A stretch of DNA of 64,000 nt from Himantopus leucocephalus. Its lineage: Eukaryota; Chordata; Aves; Charadriiformes; Recurvirostridae. The translations under genes were made by a program, and so were the position numbers. How positions within the stretch are numbered: position 1 is the first letter of the stretch; each line of letters opens with the position of its first letter. A model generated the notes under the pieces. That model was not told the DNA's origin. It did no database searches and saw only the letters and a list, made by a program, of their open reading frames with translations. The DNA lies in assembly GCA_003993805.1 (NCBI GenBank), contig RSEF01000005.1, forward strand, positions 38,597,174-38,661,173. Direction: 5' to 3'. Positions 51,252 to 64,000 of the stretch are shown piece after piece.

Positions 51252-53799
51252 CCCCCCATACAGGAATCCTGTTCTGCCTTGCCCAGTTCTATTTGTGACA
51301 GTTCACAGCTGAGCACTTCAGAGGAATACAGAGCTTCCTTGATTCACCTCACTTGATAACAAAAGGACCTGATCCTACAAGTCAACTTTAAAATTGCACT
51401 TGGAAGCTGTCATGGAAATCACGTGAGAGAAGAATTGGTTCTCACCATTTTTGAAAATTAGGTCACTTATTTAGGACATTAAAAAGAACTTAGGAATTAT
51501 GACTTGAGGCACACATTACATTTTTTTGCCAGTGTAGTCCCCTTACCTAATGCGCAGAAATACATTCATAATAATGTAATTCTAATAAGCCAATCTGTCT
51601 TAAAAGGTTCCTTTAAAGACATATTTCATTATACAATTCTTTATATTTATGTTGAACTGTATGAATGATGACGGGCCTTTTTCACAAAGCTTCCGTAATG
51701 CCAAAGACCTTTGGATTGAGCGCAACAAAATTTAGGTCATACAAGCGTAGCACCACACAGCAACAAAAGCCAAAACCAGGGCAGAAATCCTAATGACGTG
51801 CAGCATGGCAACGGGGGCAGGTGTTTGAGGAATATATTGTATTCTCCTGAGGCACAGAGGGGCAAGTGACATGAGGAGCAAAAGAAACAAAGTAATTTGA
51901 TAATTTCCCCCCTTCCCGGTCTGCTTTGTATCACGTAATTGCTGAATGCACAGCGCACAATTCTACTCTGCCATTTTCAGCCAAAGTTTAGCCCGTTTTT
52001 CTGATTTCCCTGTCCCAGTGACAACCCCCATGCATCTCCACGCATGGTTACTAGAGGATTGCGTAGAGGAGATGCTCAGGTCCTTCTGTTCACGTGCCAC
52101 ACGTTGCTTCACACTTGAGCCATTGGAGAATCTCTGTCAGGGGCAGCAGTACCAGGACTAATGTCATCTGCAGGCCAGCCACTAGAAGTCAGCAGTCACA
52201 TGCACTCTTTACAATGAGCTCACGCAAAAAGAGTCCGTAGGAAAGGGCATCTTGCTAACCACAATGTATATACAGATTCCTCAGGTCTGCTAGATCACCT
52301 CAGAGTGCTGAGAGTTGCCCAAACACACCCTCCCCTCCAAGCTTGGGTAAGGCACGTGTTCCCAAGAGTTCATATCTAACAACTGCACAGCAGCATATAG
52401 AGATGTGGACATTGCCTTTGTGCAGAAAACAGAGCTACCATTTAGGCAGTTCTCCGGGGTTCCCTGCGTCTGGAAGGGGAGCACAGTTCTCGGGGAGGAA
52501 GGCACGAACGGTGCATAGGCCTGTGTGATTAGGAGAGCACCGAGCATATGAAGCAGCTACCATAAAGGCTGTTGGGGTTGGATACTTCCGAATAAAAGGC
52601 ATAGTATTACCATCCTGTCTTTAGACAACACATTATTATTTTTAGTACCATGTGCTGTATTACATTGTCTGATAAAAGAAAAGTAGAAGAATTTGTCAGA
52701 TGACTTGATTTCTGCCCTTGTCAGATTATTTTGCCTAGTTTCTGATGACAACATAAGACAAGCTTTGCAAAATTATTTTTGTGGATTTTCTTCTCAGCTT
52801 CTTTTCCCTTCCTATTGCCACATCTAATCTATTTATCTGTGGCTCAATTACTGATTTATGTCCACTGGGATGCTAGATACATATCCTGTAAGTGATATCA
52901 GCTTATTTTTGTTACATTATATATAGTGAACAGATACTCTGAATTGTATCGGTGCATAAAAGCATCACAAATTGTTATTAATTATGCTCTAAGGAAGATG
53001 TATTCCACTGTTGAACTTTCCAGAAAAGGCAAAGTGTAATAATTCTTCTCCTCACTGAACATTTTTTCCCTTTGTTATGGGACAGCTGATGAACACAATG
53101 TTGCTTTAACGATGCAGTCCTGAAAGTGCCAGTTGGGGGAAAACATATTTTTCAGTACTTAAAATAAAAATACTAAAAAGTTACAATAGCTTGTATGGAA
53201 GCTTCATGTATGTCCGCTTAACAAAAATAGCCTTTGAACTGCAAAGACATTTGGTGATGATTACTGTTCACTGAAAAAAGAATTACAAAATGTTATTCAT
53301 CTATTTCTTTTCCTGTCCATGTGTTTATCTATCATTTTGCAGTTTTCAGCAGAGCAGATGTGCTATGACAGAAACAGCAGCTACAGTATTTGCTTCACAT
53401 ATAGAAACAACAAGCAAATGTGACTCATATCCTGGATTACATTAAACAAAATGGAAGAGTGACAAAAAAAATCTGTTAGTCTAACAACAGATTTTAATTG
53501 CAAACTAAATTGAAATTCATTTGTTTAAAAAAGTGTTTTCAAATGTTAACTCGCAGATTTATGCTGCAACATTTGCCAAAAATGTTAATGTTCCGAGGTG
53601 AAACTTTGTTTCTAATGAGGTCACTAGAGCTTTGCCACTGCACCTGGGGGGCAAGAGTCCATCTTGGTCCTTTATTTGGTCCCCCCTGGATAATTTACAC
53701 ATTTTGTGTACAGCAAACAAGCACTAAGCTTTAACTTATCTTGTTAAAAAAAACATCTTTAAGGCTGCAAATGATCAAACGCAATTAAGGATTTGTCCA

Positions 53800-54080
53800 C
53801 AAAAAATTTAATCTATAATTATCATTCAGTGATCAGCTGCAGAGACCCAGGCTTGAAAGACGAGCTATTTGTCAAAGGGCAAACTGAAACGTCTTTTACT
53901 TTAACACAAGCAGGTCGTCTGCTCTTGACCTATTAAAACTTTGTTTGCTATTAGACTTGCTGGTGAACGAGTCATGCGGAAAGGTGTTGAGGAAATGAGC
54001 CAGCGTGTTCCCCAGGTGATATAAATGCTTTATCAAACTGATCCCTGCCTTGTTATGTAAACTATACCAGGTACTGTTCG
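53800..54080. promoter_or_regulatory. Candidate conserved intronic regulatory element
   Basis: A repeat-free stretch with several neural/developmental factor-like sites close together: a TAATTA homeodomain core near 53816, an E-box CAGCTG at 53834-53839, TTTGTCAAAGGGCAAAC near 53868, ACTTTGTTTG near 53939 and an inter-site texture typical of conserved elements. NPAS3 introns are known to be rich in such enhancers. No alignment supports this here, so it is inference. Confidence 0.25.
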
Positions 54081-56643
54081 TTTTAAACAGAGAGATAAAC
54101 AGATCTAATATGCTTCAGGGCGTCATGCTTTATGCATGAACTGCTTTTTATTTTTATATTAAAGATTTTCTTGACACAACCCTTTGCAATGAAGGAAAGC
54201 TCCGATAGAATGTCTTAACTACAACCACTGCAGCACCTGCAAGTTCAAAGTACTGAGACTGATATTCCCTGATCAGATAGTCCCATGCTAACCTATTTAA
54301 TTAATTCTTAATAAACAATTAATTTTTTAGTGAAATACCTCTTGTAATGAGAAAGTGTCTCTCAAAAGATAAATGAAGTAATCCTCTGAGACGGAATTTA
54401 TAAAAAAATAACTTGGTCTATCCGTCTATTTACAATATTTAGCTACCTACTCGTTGCTTTCAGTTGTCTGATGTATCACTTGTTTTCTTATTTATTATAC
54501 AGTTTTTCATCTGAAAAGATATCAACTAGAATGTTTTTAACCCTCCCAGGAGTAAGATCCAGTTTCTTTTTATAGCAATGGGATGGAATTCTACTCTCAG
54601 TTTTCATGGGAACAAATGCAGAATATCACCAAAGATTTCAGTATAGTTAGTTAAGATTTATATCCATAAACAAGACCAGAACTTAGTCAGCTGTTTTAAA
54701 TTTGACACAAACAAGATGAAAGTGAACACATTTATGCTCTCATTTCAAAAAAATGGACCTACGGAGTATTACAATTACAAGGATCCACTTGGAGAATTAT
54801 GTACACTTTTAGCCTAAAATATTATTAAAAACTGATCATTGTTGGTTTAATATTCAATGTCATCCTCCAAAATAAGGACAGCGATAGACCCTATTTCCTT
54901 AGAACTGCATAAGAAAGAGGAAAAAAGTCTTATGTATATTGTCATATACACAGAAATGTTTATTTATTCCCCCCTAAAACAAGATTTTAAGTACACTTCC
55001 CAACCTCAGCGCAGTCTTAATTATGAAGTCGCTAGTGTCACACTTGTTATTGATCTGCTTCTACAGATAGATTTGTATGAATGTGTATATGTGCATGCTC
55101 GTGCAGGTATACGTGTGTATTCAAATGGATTTTGCGTATCCTCCTGCTAAGTTTTGGTAGCATTTCTAATGCCCAATTAATTAAAAATCGTCAGTCAAAA
55201 TGGTTTATAGCGCATTATTTGTATTATAGTCAACACAACAAGTGTAGGTACTCTCAGGCTGATAAGAGTAGTGGGTTTAGTCTGCCTTAGTTCATATTTT
55301 CTAGGCTGAAAAAAATTCACTCCTTGATAAAAGCCTTTGTTTTAGCAAACACATACGCACAGAGATAGCACAAATAGCGTGGTTTTAATGCTGAAGGTAT
55401 CAGATTAAGAAGTGGAAACCAGATAATATAGCATCCTTCACTAAAAGTCTGGTGTGTTTGTATTCATAATGTAATGTTTACTTCAGGACATATTTTCTGG
55501 AGACATGATGCCTTCCTTCCCTTTATTCCATGCACAACTCAAAACAGAAAAACTAATGAAATTTAACCATCCATAAGTCATTGTTGTGGATGGACTGAAT
55601 TATAACTTTTTAATTTAGTCAAGTAAAGAATTATTACAGTAGGACTCTAGGGCAGGAATGTGTTAATAAAATCATACTCTCTGCCTTTTCATTTAAAATA
55701 ATCCCCTTGAGCTGATTAAATGAAATATCACTTGTTTAATAACTGACAGAACATTATTTTTAAGCAGAAATGTTTTGCATATCTTCCTATCCTGTTTTTA
55801 ATTCCAGGCACAAAGTAGTGAAGGCACTGACATCACACAAAGGGAGTAGAGTTTAGCACTTGGATATAGTTTGTCCTGTCATAGTGGCATCTATAATTTA
55901 GTGTGAAGCAGTGAGGTAGACAGAGCATTATCATTAGAAATCATCCTGAACAGGGATATAAAACACGGTCGCAATAACACTTGTCAGAAAGGTGACTGCA
56001 GTCAAAACTAATATCCAAGAGTTTCAAGATAAATGCTGACACTGCAGCCATCTTACAAAGACTATTATTGCTCAAAAAAAAACCCCGAAAAAACAAAACC
56101 AAACTGTGAACCTTCCCCAGAGCAAACAAGTTAGTGTGACGTTTGTACCTGGGGTAGCATAAACTTTGTCAGATTTACAGTAAGTAAAGCCTTTCTTTAC
56201 CGGAATAAGGTACTTTATGTTGCTACAGAGAAGGAATCGGATAGTCTTTCTGGCTTGATGATTTTAAGCCACTCTAAATTCCTCCCTCCACCCTCTCCCC
56301 ATTATCTGGAGTGTATGAGTGCGATCCTTAGAACAGGTGATTAACTGTGCTGTTTCCAGGTCCAATCCCTCTCCCTGCTGCCCACTTCCCCAGCCTGTAT
56401 TCCTCAAACAACACTTGATTTTCCTAGTCTTTTTATCCAGACTCGACTCTGGCTCAGAATGCAGCTGTGATTTTATAGCCTTTTACTGTTGATTTTGTAA
56501 ACTGCAAAGCCACAGGGAAACTCCCAAATCAAAATTACAGTCTTGAAACATGGAGGCAAGTATAGTAACTTCATTGTGTTTGTTTATTTAGCACTGATAA
56601 TGCATATCTCGATATAAATAAATGCACAAGAATGCTGTATTTT

Positions 56644-56669
56644 AATCAGTGTATTTTAATACACTGATT
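56644..56669. repeat. Perfect 10-bp inverted repeat
   Basis: AATCAGTGTA and TACACTGATT flank a 6-nt TTTTAA loop. It is an isolated hairpin in intron sequence with no T-run or other context pointing to a function. Confidence 0.85.
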
Positions 56670-57414
56670 TATAGCTGAATGTCTTTGCAGATGTACTGCA
56701 GGACAAGATACAGGTGCTGTGTAAAAGGTACATCTGCTATAGGCAACCTATCCTGACCAGAGACACAGAACAGACACAATGGTGTGAGTGTCTACAGAGC
56801 CTAATATCCCAGATTAGATGGACTTCCAACAGCGGCCATCACTGCTGAGAAATGGAAGAAAAGTGAGGAACGTCTGTTACCATCTCTAGGTTCTGCGCCA
56901 GGCCCCAGTCCTTTTCAGTGCTTAGCATATTCTGAGTCTAATGATCTTTTACTAACCACCATTTTCCGAAGTCTACTACCTTTTGCCTGAAGAAAGCGAG
57001 GAGGAGGTTCTTCAGAGGACACAAAAGTGTAACACGCGAAATGACCGGTTTGCAGAAGCTCATGAGCTATACAATGCAGTGTTATGTGGTATTATAGAAA
57101 CTCAACCGTAAACAGAGTGAAACTTATCTTGCGTTGGTCTCAACAAATGTTATATTGAATGAAAAATAAAGCAGGGTAGAAAAGTCCTTGTTACCAAAGG
57201 ACTCGAGAGGACTGACTTGTTCAACAATCTCTCTCTGATTATAGATAACAACAAATGTCCCTGGAAAAAGTGCCAGAAGACCTGTTGTGCACCATTAGAT
57301 AATAATGTGCATGTAGAAGACCTTTCTTCCTTAAATCATCAATTCATATCTAAATTGACTTGAAGCACACTACACTCCTCTATAAAAATAGTTTAACTGA
57401 AATTAGGAGGTAAT

Positions 57415-57690
57415 GCTGCCATCATATCAACGCCCACATGTTTAAAAAGTCTGCTTTGCTCTTGACTGCAGGAATAGCTAGTGGCAATGAGTTCCACACG
57501 TCCATAGCGCTCGACAAACGTGCTTCCTTTTACTTGCTTCACTGATCTTCCATATGAGTTTTACTGAATGCTTTTGTTTCCTTGTAAAAAGATACCTAGG
57601 GTACCTATGAGGAAAACGATTCTTGTCTTTTACATCCTTCCTCAAAAAGAAATATTCCCATACTCCAGTCATTTTTGCAATTCAAGTCCA
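57415..57690 (-). mobile_element. Ancient CR1/L3 LINE fragment
   Basis: The plus-strand segments GTGGCAATGAGTTCCACACG, then CGTGCTTCCTTTTACTTG, then CCTTCCTCAAAAAG resemble the inverted 3' region of the same old CR1 group as 15735-17000 ('GGCA-TGAGTTCCACAG ... GTACTTCCTTTTGTT'). The match is short and decayed and the ends are uncertain. Confidence 0.5.
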
Positions 57691-60600
57691 AAGCAATTTC
57701 ATACTTGTTATATTATGTCATGTGTGTGTGTTACTGGAAATAGCACATATAAAACCACATCATTTTTAAAGGTAATTTTAGTACTGTTTTCCAAAACATT
57801 TTTATAGATCAGGAAAATGTCTCTCTCCTAGGTAATCATTGTTACCCTGCAGCTTTCTGGTTGCCATTTTACGAAGATGTGTATTTTTTAGCAGCTTGGT
57901 CATTTCATTTTTCCTTCATATTTTGTTTTGTGTTATATACCACCTAGACGTGCTGATCTGCTGCTCCTGAATGTATTAGTTTGGATACCTTTTTTGAAAT
58001 CTCAGGTTTTGATTGCAGTTGTTTTGATCTCGGTGAACAACCGTAAAACCTCAGTGTCATTTGTGGTTTTGACTAATGGAAAGAACATAAACTAAACTGT
58101 CTTTATTCCACGCAAATTCAGTAAACTCAGTAGTTAGCTTACATCTACCAATAAATAGACTTGCTTGGGTTTTTTCTGCATGTAACCCAAATTACTTTTC
58201 AGTCTTGCCCTTGGTTCCTCAAATTACCATCTTGCACTTAACTGCCCGTACTTGACATATTCCTATTGCATTTACTCTGATGGATTCATAGTTTTTCTGA
58301 AAGATGTGAGTTTCACAATAACCTCAGGAACATCACCATTTAGAGACTCATTACTACTCTTTGTAAGTTCACACATGATGCCATTCAGTTGTCATTACTT
58401 AAATGAGTTTCATGATGAATTTATGGATTAAAGTTTCCCAATACTGGCTAATGAATCTATGCATTACAATTTCCCAGTATGGGAAATACAGCTTTATCCT
58501 TTATTCAAAATATCCCACTTCACTTGCTATTAGCAGTGGTAGTTGTTGAATACTTCTACCTACAACATGATATTGAACATAATTACATTAGAGGCTCAAC
58601 TATAACTATTTTTGAACCAACACCTTTATAACAGGAAAAATTAAGGCAGAAAACAGACCCATCACTTTTGTGTGTCAAGAATCAAGAAGTGTTCATTGAA
58701 ATCTTGTCATGGTGTGAAATTTCTGGGTAGTCAAATGCAGCCACCATTATTCTTTAATTAGATTATTTGACTCTCTTATCTCCCTCAATACTGCTCACTC
58801 ATTAGCCTTTTCTTGGCCAACATGTCTGAATATGAACCACTTGCATCCCAACATGCTTAAGGTTTGGGATTTCTACGCATATATGTATGCAGAGAATAAA
58901 TAATTTTAAAGAATTCATTCTGACACCAAATTATCCCATAAAGATGTCATGATCGGTGAGATCTAACATTATCCACTGTTTCCAACTGGTGGTTATCTTC
59001 TTTCAACAATGCCTGGTTCCATAAAACTTAAAAGGAACATATTGTACATTTGAAATTATGCAGCTTAGAGCACCAATAATAAAGTGTGCAAAATCTTTTT
59101 TGGGATGTGTGATCACTGTTAGCCAGTCAAACACAGAGACTTAATAAACATAAGGTGTCAAAACCTGACCGTTTTATCTGCAGCACACATACTGTGCCCT
59201 GTAAAAACTATTATTTAAGATGGGAGAAGAAGAATTACATGCAGATATTGGCAGGGGAAATTTCCCCTTTAAAATTACCGAAGATGTAAAAAATGTGTTT
59301 CCCTTAGGTGGAGGTGCCAACCTCCCCGCAGATTGTAGACGCAGCATAACTTCTGTGTTTGTTTCTGAGAAAAGAAATCTCACAGTTCAAAAGCAGGATA
59401 TGTTATATATATAAAATGGAAGGTATAAAGCAAAACATATACTGAATTTCTTTGCTAGCAAAAAAGAGTCTAGGTTTACAGTAAATTTACTTTCCTTCAT
59501 AGCTTGAAAACTGCATTAAATAAAAAAATTAAGTTAGATGGAGGGGAATAAATTTAATCAAAGCACTGTTAGATAAAATAACTTGGATTTAAGAGTCTGC
59601 AGCAGCTACTGCCAAAACAAAGCTGTTGTTATTTACCAAAGCTAACAGCATTCATTGTTTAAAAATCCAAAGGTAAAATACAAACAAAACTTTGCTAAAT
59701 TAACCACAGTATTTAATGCAGCAGACTACTTTGTTGCAATGAATTTATCTACTGGATTGCTTATAGTTGTATTTCACATAGGAAACGCTGGTACAGATGT
59801 GTTTCAAACTATGTTCTTACTGTACAAGGAAATCCCCAAAAGAAGAAAAAATTATCATGGATATGCAAGCAAGAAGAGGTCATGGTGCTAAAGGAAGTGC
59901 TCACCCCCATTGTAATTGTATAACATTATGCATAATACTGGAACAACTTCATTCCAGAAGTTGGAGATTTGCACTCTCTGTAATGGGAGCATGATTTGGC
60001 TTATCAGCTTCAACAGGATTGGGATTTTGGTCCGAGAACAGCTATTGCAAAATATTTGGGAAGATCACAGAGTGGAAGGAGATTTCATTTGGGCATTACA
60101 ACTGATAACTGGAAAAATAAGAATATATAGAATCAAAGATGCTAAAGTTTCTCTCTACGTATCCTAAAATTATCACTGTTCAAAAAAATCACATTCCAGA
60201 TCAATTTGATGTTTCTTATAGCGTATGGAAGAATAAATAGCAAAGCAGTTTAGGTGATTTTAAAAGTATTAAAAGAGAGAGCTGTGCTAATGAATTCCTT
60301 TTATTTGTTCTTTCTTTTGCCTTTATCTTGAACGCAGAAATAGAAAACCAATCATAGTAACTATATTTCTCAGAAGTCAGTATCATTTACTTTCAATAGA
60401 CTCAGTAACACTGTTTAAACCTTGAAAGCTAATAAACATGGATTTGTAGAATTAAAAATATCGAACAATTGGAGAACTAGCAACTCACAAAATTAAAGTT
60501 TTATAGCCCAAAGTTGAAAATTGTGTTCCACAGTTTAAATATTTCATATCTGACATTTTCAGACTCTACTGCAGTGTGAAGTCTGATTTTGATTTTTCAA

Positions 60601-61172
60601 TCCAATACAACTTCTTGAGTTCGGTCTTAAAATCTTCAGATTCATCTCTGTATTGAAAGGATACCCAATGTCTCCCTAATGACAGTTCCTGAATTCTTTT
60701 TAGTCCACCATATAAAAAAATATGCAGCTTAGAAAAAATACAACGTTCCTGTAATGTTCACAGGCTTTGATATGATTAACACAAGCTTCCCATATGACAC
60801 GTGTTTAAGGAAGCTTGAAGTCAAAATACACTCTGCTATTACAGCATAAAGTCTGCAGAGGTGACTGCCTAAAAATAAAACCAGTATAGTATCTGGACAG
60901 CAACTCTGCCATACAAGTTAACTAATATTTGAGTCATCTTCTCTTCCACAGCTATGGGGTGCCAGAAGGTTGTTTTCTGATTATTATTAGAATTCATGCT
61001 TTGTATTCATACTTAAGGTAAGAGTCAGTCTTTACATCTGCAAGCCAAGATATCAGGGGTTTTTGTCCAATTAAGGCCAATGTACATTGCTGGGGCTATC
61101 AGAAGTAGCAATTATGAGGACATCTATGACCAGGAGCAGTTTCTATTAAAATACATCAACTGATTAAGCTGT

Positions 61173-61219
61173 AGCAGCAATTGCAGAGAAGTAAGNAGCA
61201 GTAATTGCAGAGAAGTAAG
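61173..61219. other. Single-N assembly join with duplicated flanks (23 bp)
   Basis: The N at 61196 separates 61173-61195 and 61197-61219 (AGCAGYAATTGCAGAGAAGT…), which differ at one base. Confidence 0.85.
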
Positions 61220-61694
61220 TTCACATCTGAAACTTGTCATTTGAGCTAACACATTGTTCTTGGTATTATGGGTGGATTTAACTGCCCTAACTTCATAATT
61301 AGACCTGGTGATTTCAAAAGGTCCTGGGCCAAACCCACAAAGGACTCCACAACTTTAAAACCATGGTGGCTATGCTGACTTATACCAGTTAATTATCAAG
61401 GCTATTGTGTATTGTTTTCATTGATATCAAAGGGACTACTTGTCGTATAACGTGCTGAGTAAACCCTAAATGATGGAAACGCACAGTATGTGTTTAAAGA
61501 GAAGCAAAGATATTACTGGGTGTCTATATACATTGCATCGAGAATCACAGACTATTAAAACATAAGAATATTAGAATACAAGGATATCAATCCCATCGGT
61601 GAAGATAAAATGAACCCAAGCAGCTTGCACTGCAAATACTTTCATAAGTAGTTGAGAAACGGTGACTCAAAATCCATGACTATTAACTGTAAGA

Positions 61695-61790
61695 CAGCAA
61701 TACTGTAGGGAACTCTCCTGCACTGGCAGGGGGATAGATAAGTTGACCTAATGGTTCTTTTCCATTTCTAATTTCTCTGATTCTATTAAG
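61695..61790 (+). mobile_element. Ancient CR1 3' end fragment
   Basis: The string CTGCACTGGCAGGGGGATAGATAAGTTGACCTAATGGTTC, followed by TTTTCCATTTCTAATTTCTC and TGATTCTATTAAG, follows the CR1 3' UTR layout (…GCAGGGGGTTGGACTAGATGACC…CCTTCCA…TGATTCTAT). It is considerably more diverged than the copy at 47388. Only the 3' end is recognisable. Confidence 0.55.
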
Positions 61791-64000
61791 TCTTGGTATT
61801 TTCAGAAGAATGCAACTGCTTTCCAGGGCCCCTGAGACACGAGGATTTAGGCAATTCCTTCCTGTAAATAACACTGCTTTTCAAACAGTAAAAATACAGG
61901 CTAGGAGGGGACATTAAGCCCAGTTTAATAACTTCTAAGCTCCGGCACAGCAGAAACTCCTTTTTTTTCCCCCTACACTTTTCCTACTGGAGTTTAATTA
62001 AGATTGACAAAGCACTAACTCTAAATCAGCAAGGAGATCCTTAGATCCATTTTGTTGTCAAATATACTTTCCCTGCAAATGGCAGGAGTAACACATATCA
62101 TTTCACAGATAATGTTTTAATATCCTGCATTGAATAAAACTTTTTTTTAATCAAGTTGCAATGGTAGCACTAAACTACACAAGGGGCTTGGGGGTTGCAG
62201 ATGGTTGCATTACTCTAAATGTTCAAGCTTGACTGACCCATTTCATCAGCACTGTCAGAGCCTTGCACTGATACATGTTGACAACATTTAATCTTAAAAA
62301 ATTGAAAGAAATGAATTAATATGCAAATTTCATCAGCTTTGTAATAAAAATGTCCTTGAAAAAAAACAGAGAACATGACCCCCAAGGAATAGTGTGAATT
62401 ATCCCAGCTCAATTCTTTAAGTTAGTCAGAGGTATGTGGGTCCGCAAGGAAATCAGCGCAGATTTGACTTGGAAATAATTATGATGAAGAACAAAACACA
62501 AGCAGGTTGAATAAATGTAACAACTTGGGAAAAAGTCTTAGTCCTGTTTGTTATTCACTTTGAATTAACAGGATTAGGTTTGGTTTTTGAAAATAAAGGA
62601 ACACCACCATGTAATTTTAACACCTAAGTAATGTGAAAACAATTTTTTTCTTGCTATCAATTTTAGTAGGTATTAGAAACAGCTCTTGGAAAATCAGATT
62701 TTTTTCATTACACTATAGCTTTTGGTACTGAGTAACTTAAGCTGTGATATTATGTCTGCTGTGTGCAAGTCGGGTAAATACTGTTATTCCTTCAGAAAGA
62801 GAAGAGATGTCTATGTGTAAATCAGGAAGATGAATGGACATTTCCCTGGACATCACTGGGATCCTTGCAAGGCTGGAAACAACTCCCTAGAAAGAAGGAG
62901 TAAAAATTCAGGAGCTTCTTCTCTTGAGATAAATGCTTACATTAAAAAAAAAATAGTTTCCATTTTGCAATCTAGCATACATAATTTGGAATCACAAACC
63001 AGTTCACTGCAACAACCAACCTTTTTATTTATATTGTCATTATTTGAAGCAGACTTCAATTTTTGAAAGACTTCATAAGCATGGATGAATAGGAAACAGC
63101 TCTTTCTTACTGCTCGTGATTCAGATTCAGGTTTGTAGGAACCAAATTCTGAACATCCATCATTTACTTCAGTGAAGTCGCGTAAAGTTCCGAGAAATCA
63201 GCACTGTTCTAGATAATATTTAAATGGTCACTTTATAATAATTTACCTGCCAGGCACTTATTTCACACTTCTAGTGTTAGTTATACTATTTCAGCCTCTG
63301 TCCACAGCAATCCAAAGTCCACAGCTAGTGCTCTGCCTAGCTTCTCTGGGAGGCAATCACATCATAGCTATTCCACTTTCTTTTTGTCTAGCAGTGCAGC
63401 AGTTTTTGAACGTAAGGTTTGCAGGAATTCACTCGGTGCTGTACTTAGACCGCTTGGAAAAGAGGTAGTCCAGGTCAACATGTTTTAACAGCATGTTTTC
63501 AAAATCAAAACCCCACTACAAATGAGCAACTTCACACGAAAAGTAAAAACTACTACTGTAATAGCCCGGAAAACACAATCTTTCAGAACCTCTAAAATAA
63601 GCTGTCTGATTTTATAGTTCCATGGAAGACAGACATACTAAAATACAGCCTATGATCAACCAAATTAATCTACTCAGTAAGCTTTTGTGGTTTTCTACAA
63701 AAGTCTTTTAAGTTTCTTCTTTTTCTTCTAATCTACAATCAGTAAAATCCTACTTTTATAGTGCCCTTTTCACCTGTATGCATAAAATGAATAACCTTGC
63801 GGTTTAATTATGCAGTATCTATCAGTTTTGAAATGATATAAAGTTGCAGATAGAAAAAGAATAAAACCTCTTTAAGAATCCAAAATTAATATATGTCAAA
63901 CTCAGGCTAAATCTTAATCGTCTTGCAACATTTCTCTAAAATAGATGTTCTTTTATCACCTGGCATATCAAGACCCACTGGAAAAAAAAAAAAAAAAAAA

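Larger units (their letters stand above)
33419..64000 (-). other. NPAS3: NPAS3 intron upstream of exon 33300-33418 (partial)
   Basis: This stretch ends at the acceptor CCCTAG and extends beyond the window, so the intron is more than 30.5 kb. The previous exon should encode the middle of PAS-A and end in a Ser/Gly-rich linker plus the first base of a Val codon. I searched the minus strand for that peptide and did not find it. LINE and SINE remnants, a palindrome and possible regulatory stretches are listed separately. About 34020-46540, 49080-57410 and 57700-61690 otherwise hold only unannotated AT-rich intron sequence. Confidence 0.85.

Noticed and set aside
1..64000. CRISPR arrays, tRNA or rRNA genes, bacterial operons, viral genomes
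   Set aside because: I looked for regularly spaced repeats, cloverleaf-like genes and dense coding and saw none. The window is vertebrate intron.

Overview
The window looks like the inside of one very large vertebrate gene, most likely from a bird. It is AT-rich and almost entirely non-coding. It carries a CR1 LINE with the avian-type 3' end (ATTCTATG-like octamers), several much older CR1/L3-type LINE remnants, and MIR-like SINE tails. There is nothing prokaryotic here: no operons, no ribosome binding sites and no dense gene layout. 'Bird' is an inference from the CR1 copy; a related sauropsid cannot be excluded from this sequence alone.

The only protein-coding gene I can support is NPAS3, the neuronal bHLH-PAS transcription factor, on the minus strand. 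Two internal exons are present: 33300-33418 (119 bp) and 5281-5474 (194 bp). They are separated by an intron of 27,825 bp. Both have canonical AG/GT splice borders, the junction between them is in phase 0, and the joined reading frame runs from the linker inside PAS-A through the end of PAS-A into the first strands of PAS-B. Earlier exons (bHLH, first half of PAS-A) must lie beyond position 64000 and later exons (rest of PAS-B, C-terminal region) before position 1.

Layout: 1-5280 is intron downstream of the second exon, with a palindromic MITE-like repeat, a MIR tail, a GC-rich block of unknown origin (4211-4611) and an old CR1 end close to the exon. 5475-33299 is the fully contained intron, with a 106-bp local duplication, a 100-N assembly gap and a ~1.25 kb eroded CR1/L3 LINE (15735-17000). 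33419-64000 is the upstream intron, with a MIR tail and ATT microsatellite, an old CR1 followed by a younger one (46540-47884), a ~106-bp imperfect palindrome (48969-49074), further old CR1 scraps, and stretches that could be conserved regulatory elements.

The assembly has visible artefacts. Six single-N positions are each flanked by two near-identical copies of 16-52 bp, the pattern expected when overlapping contig ends were placed side by side instead of merged. I found no new multi-gene system. The items most worth checking are the palindrome, the local duplication, the GC-rich block and candidate enhancers in this NPAS3 interval.
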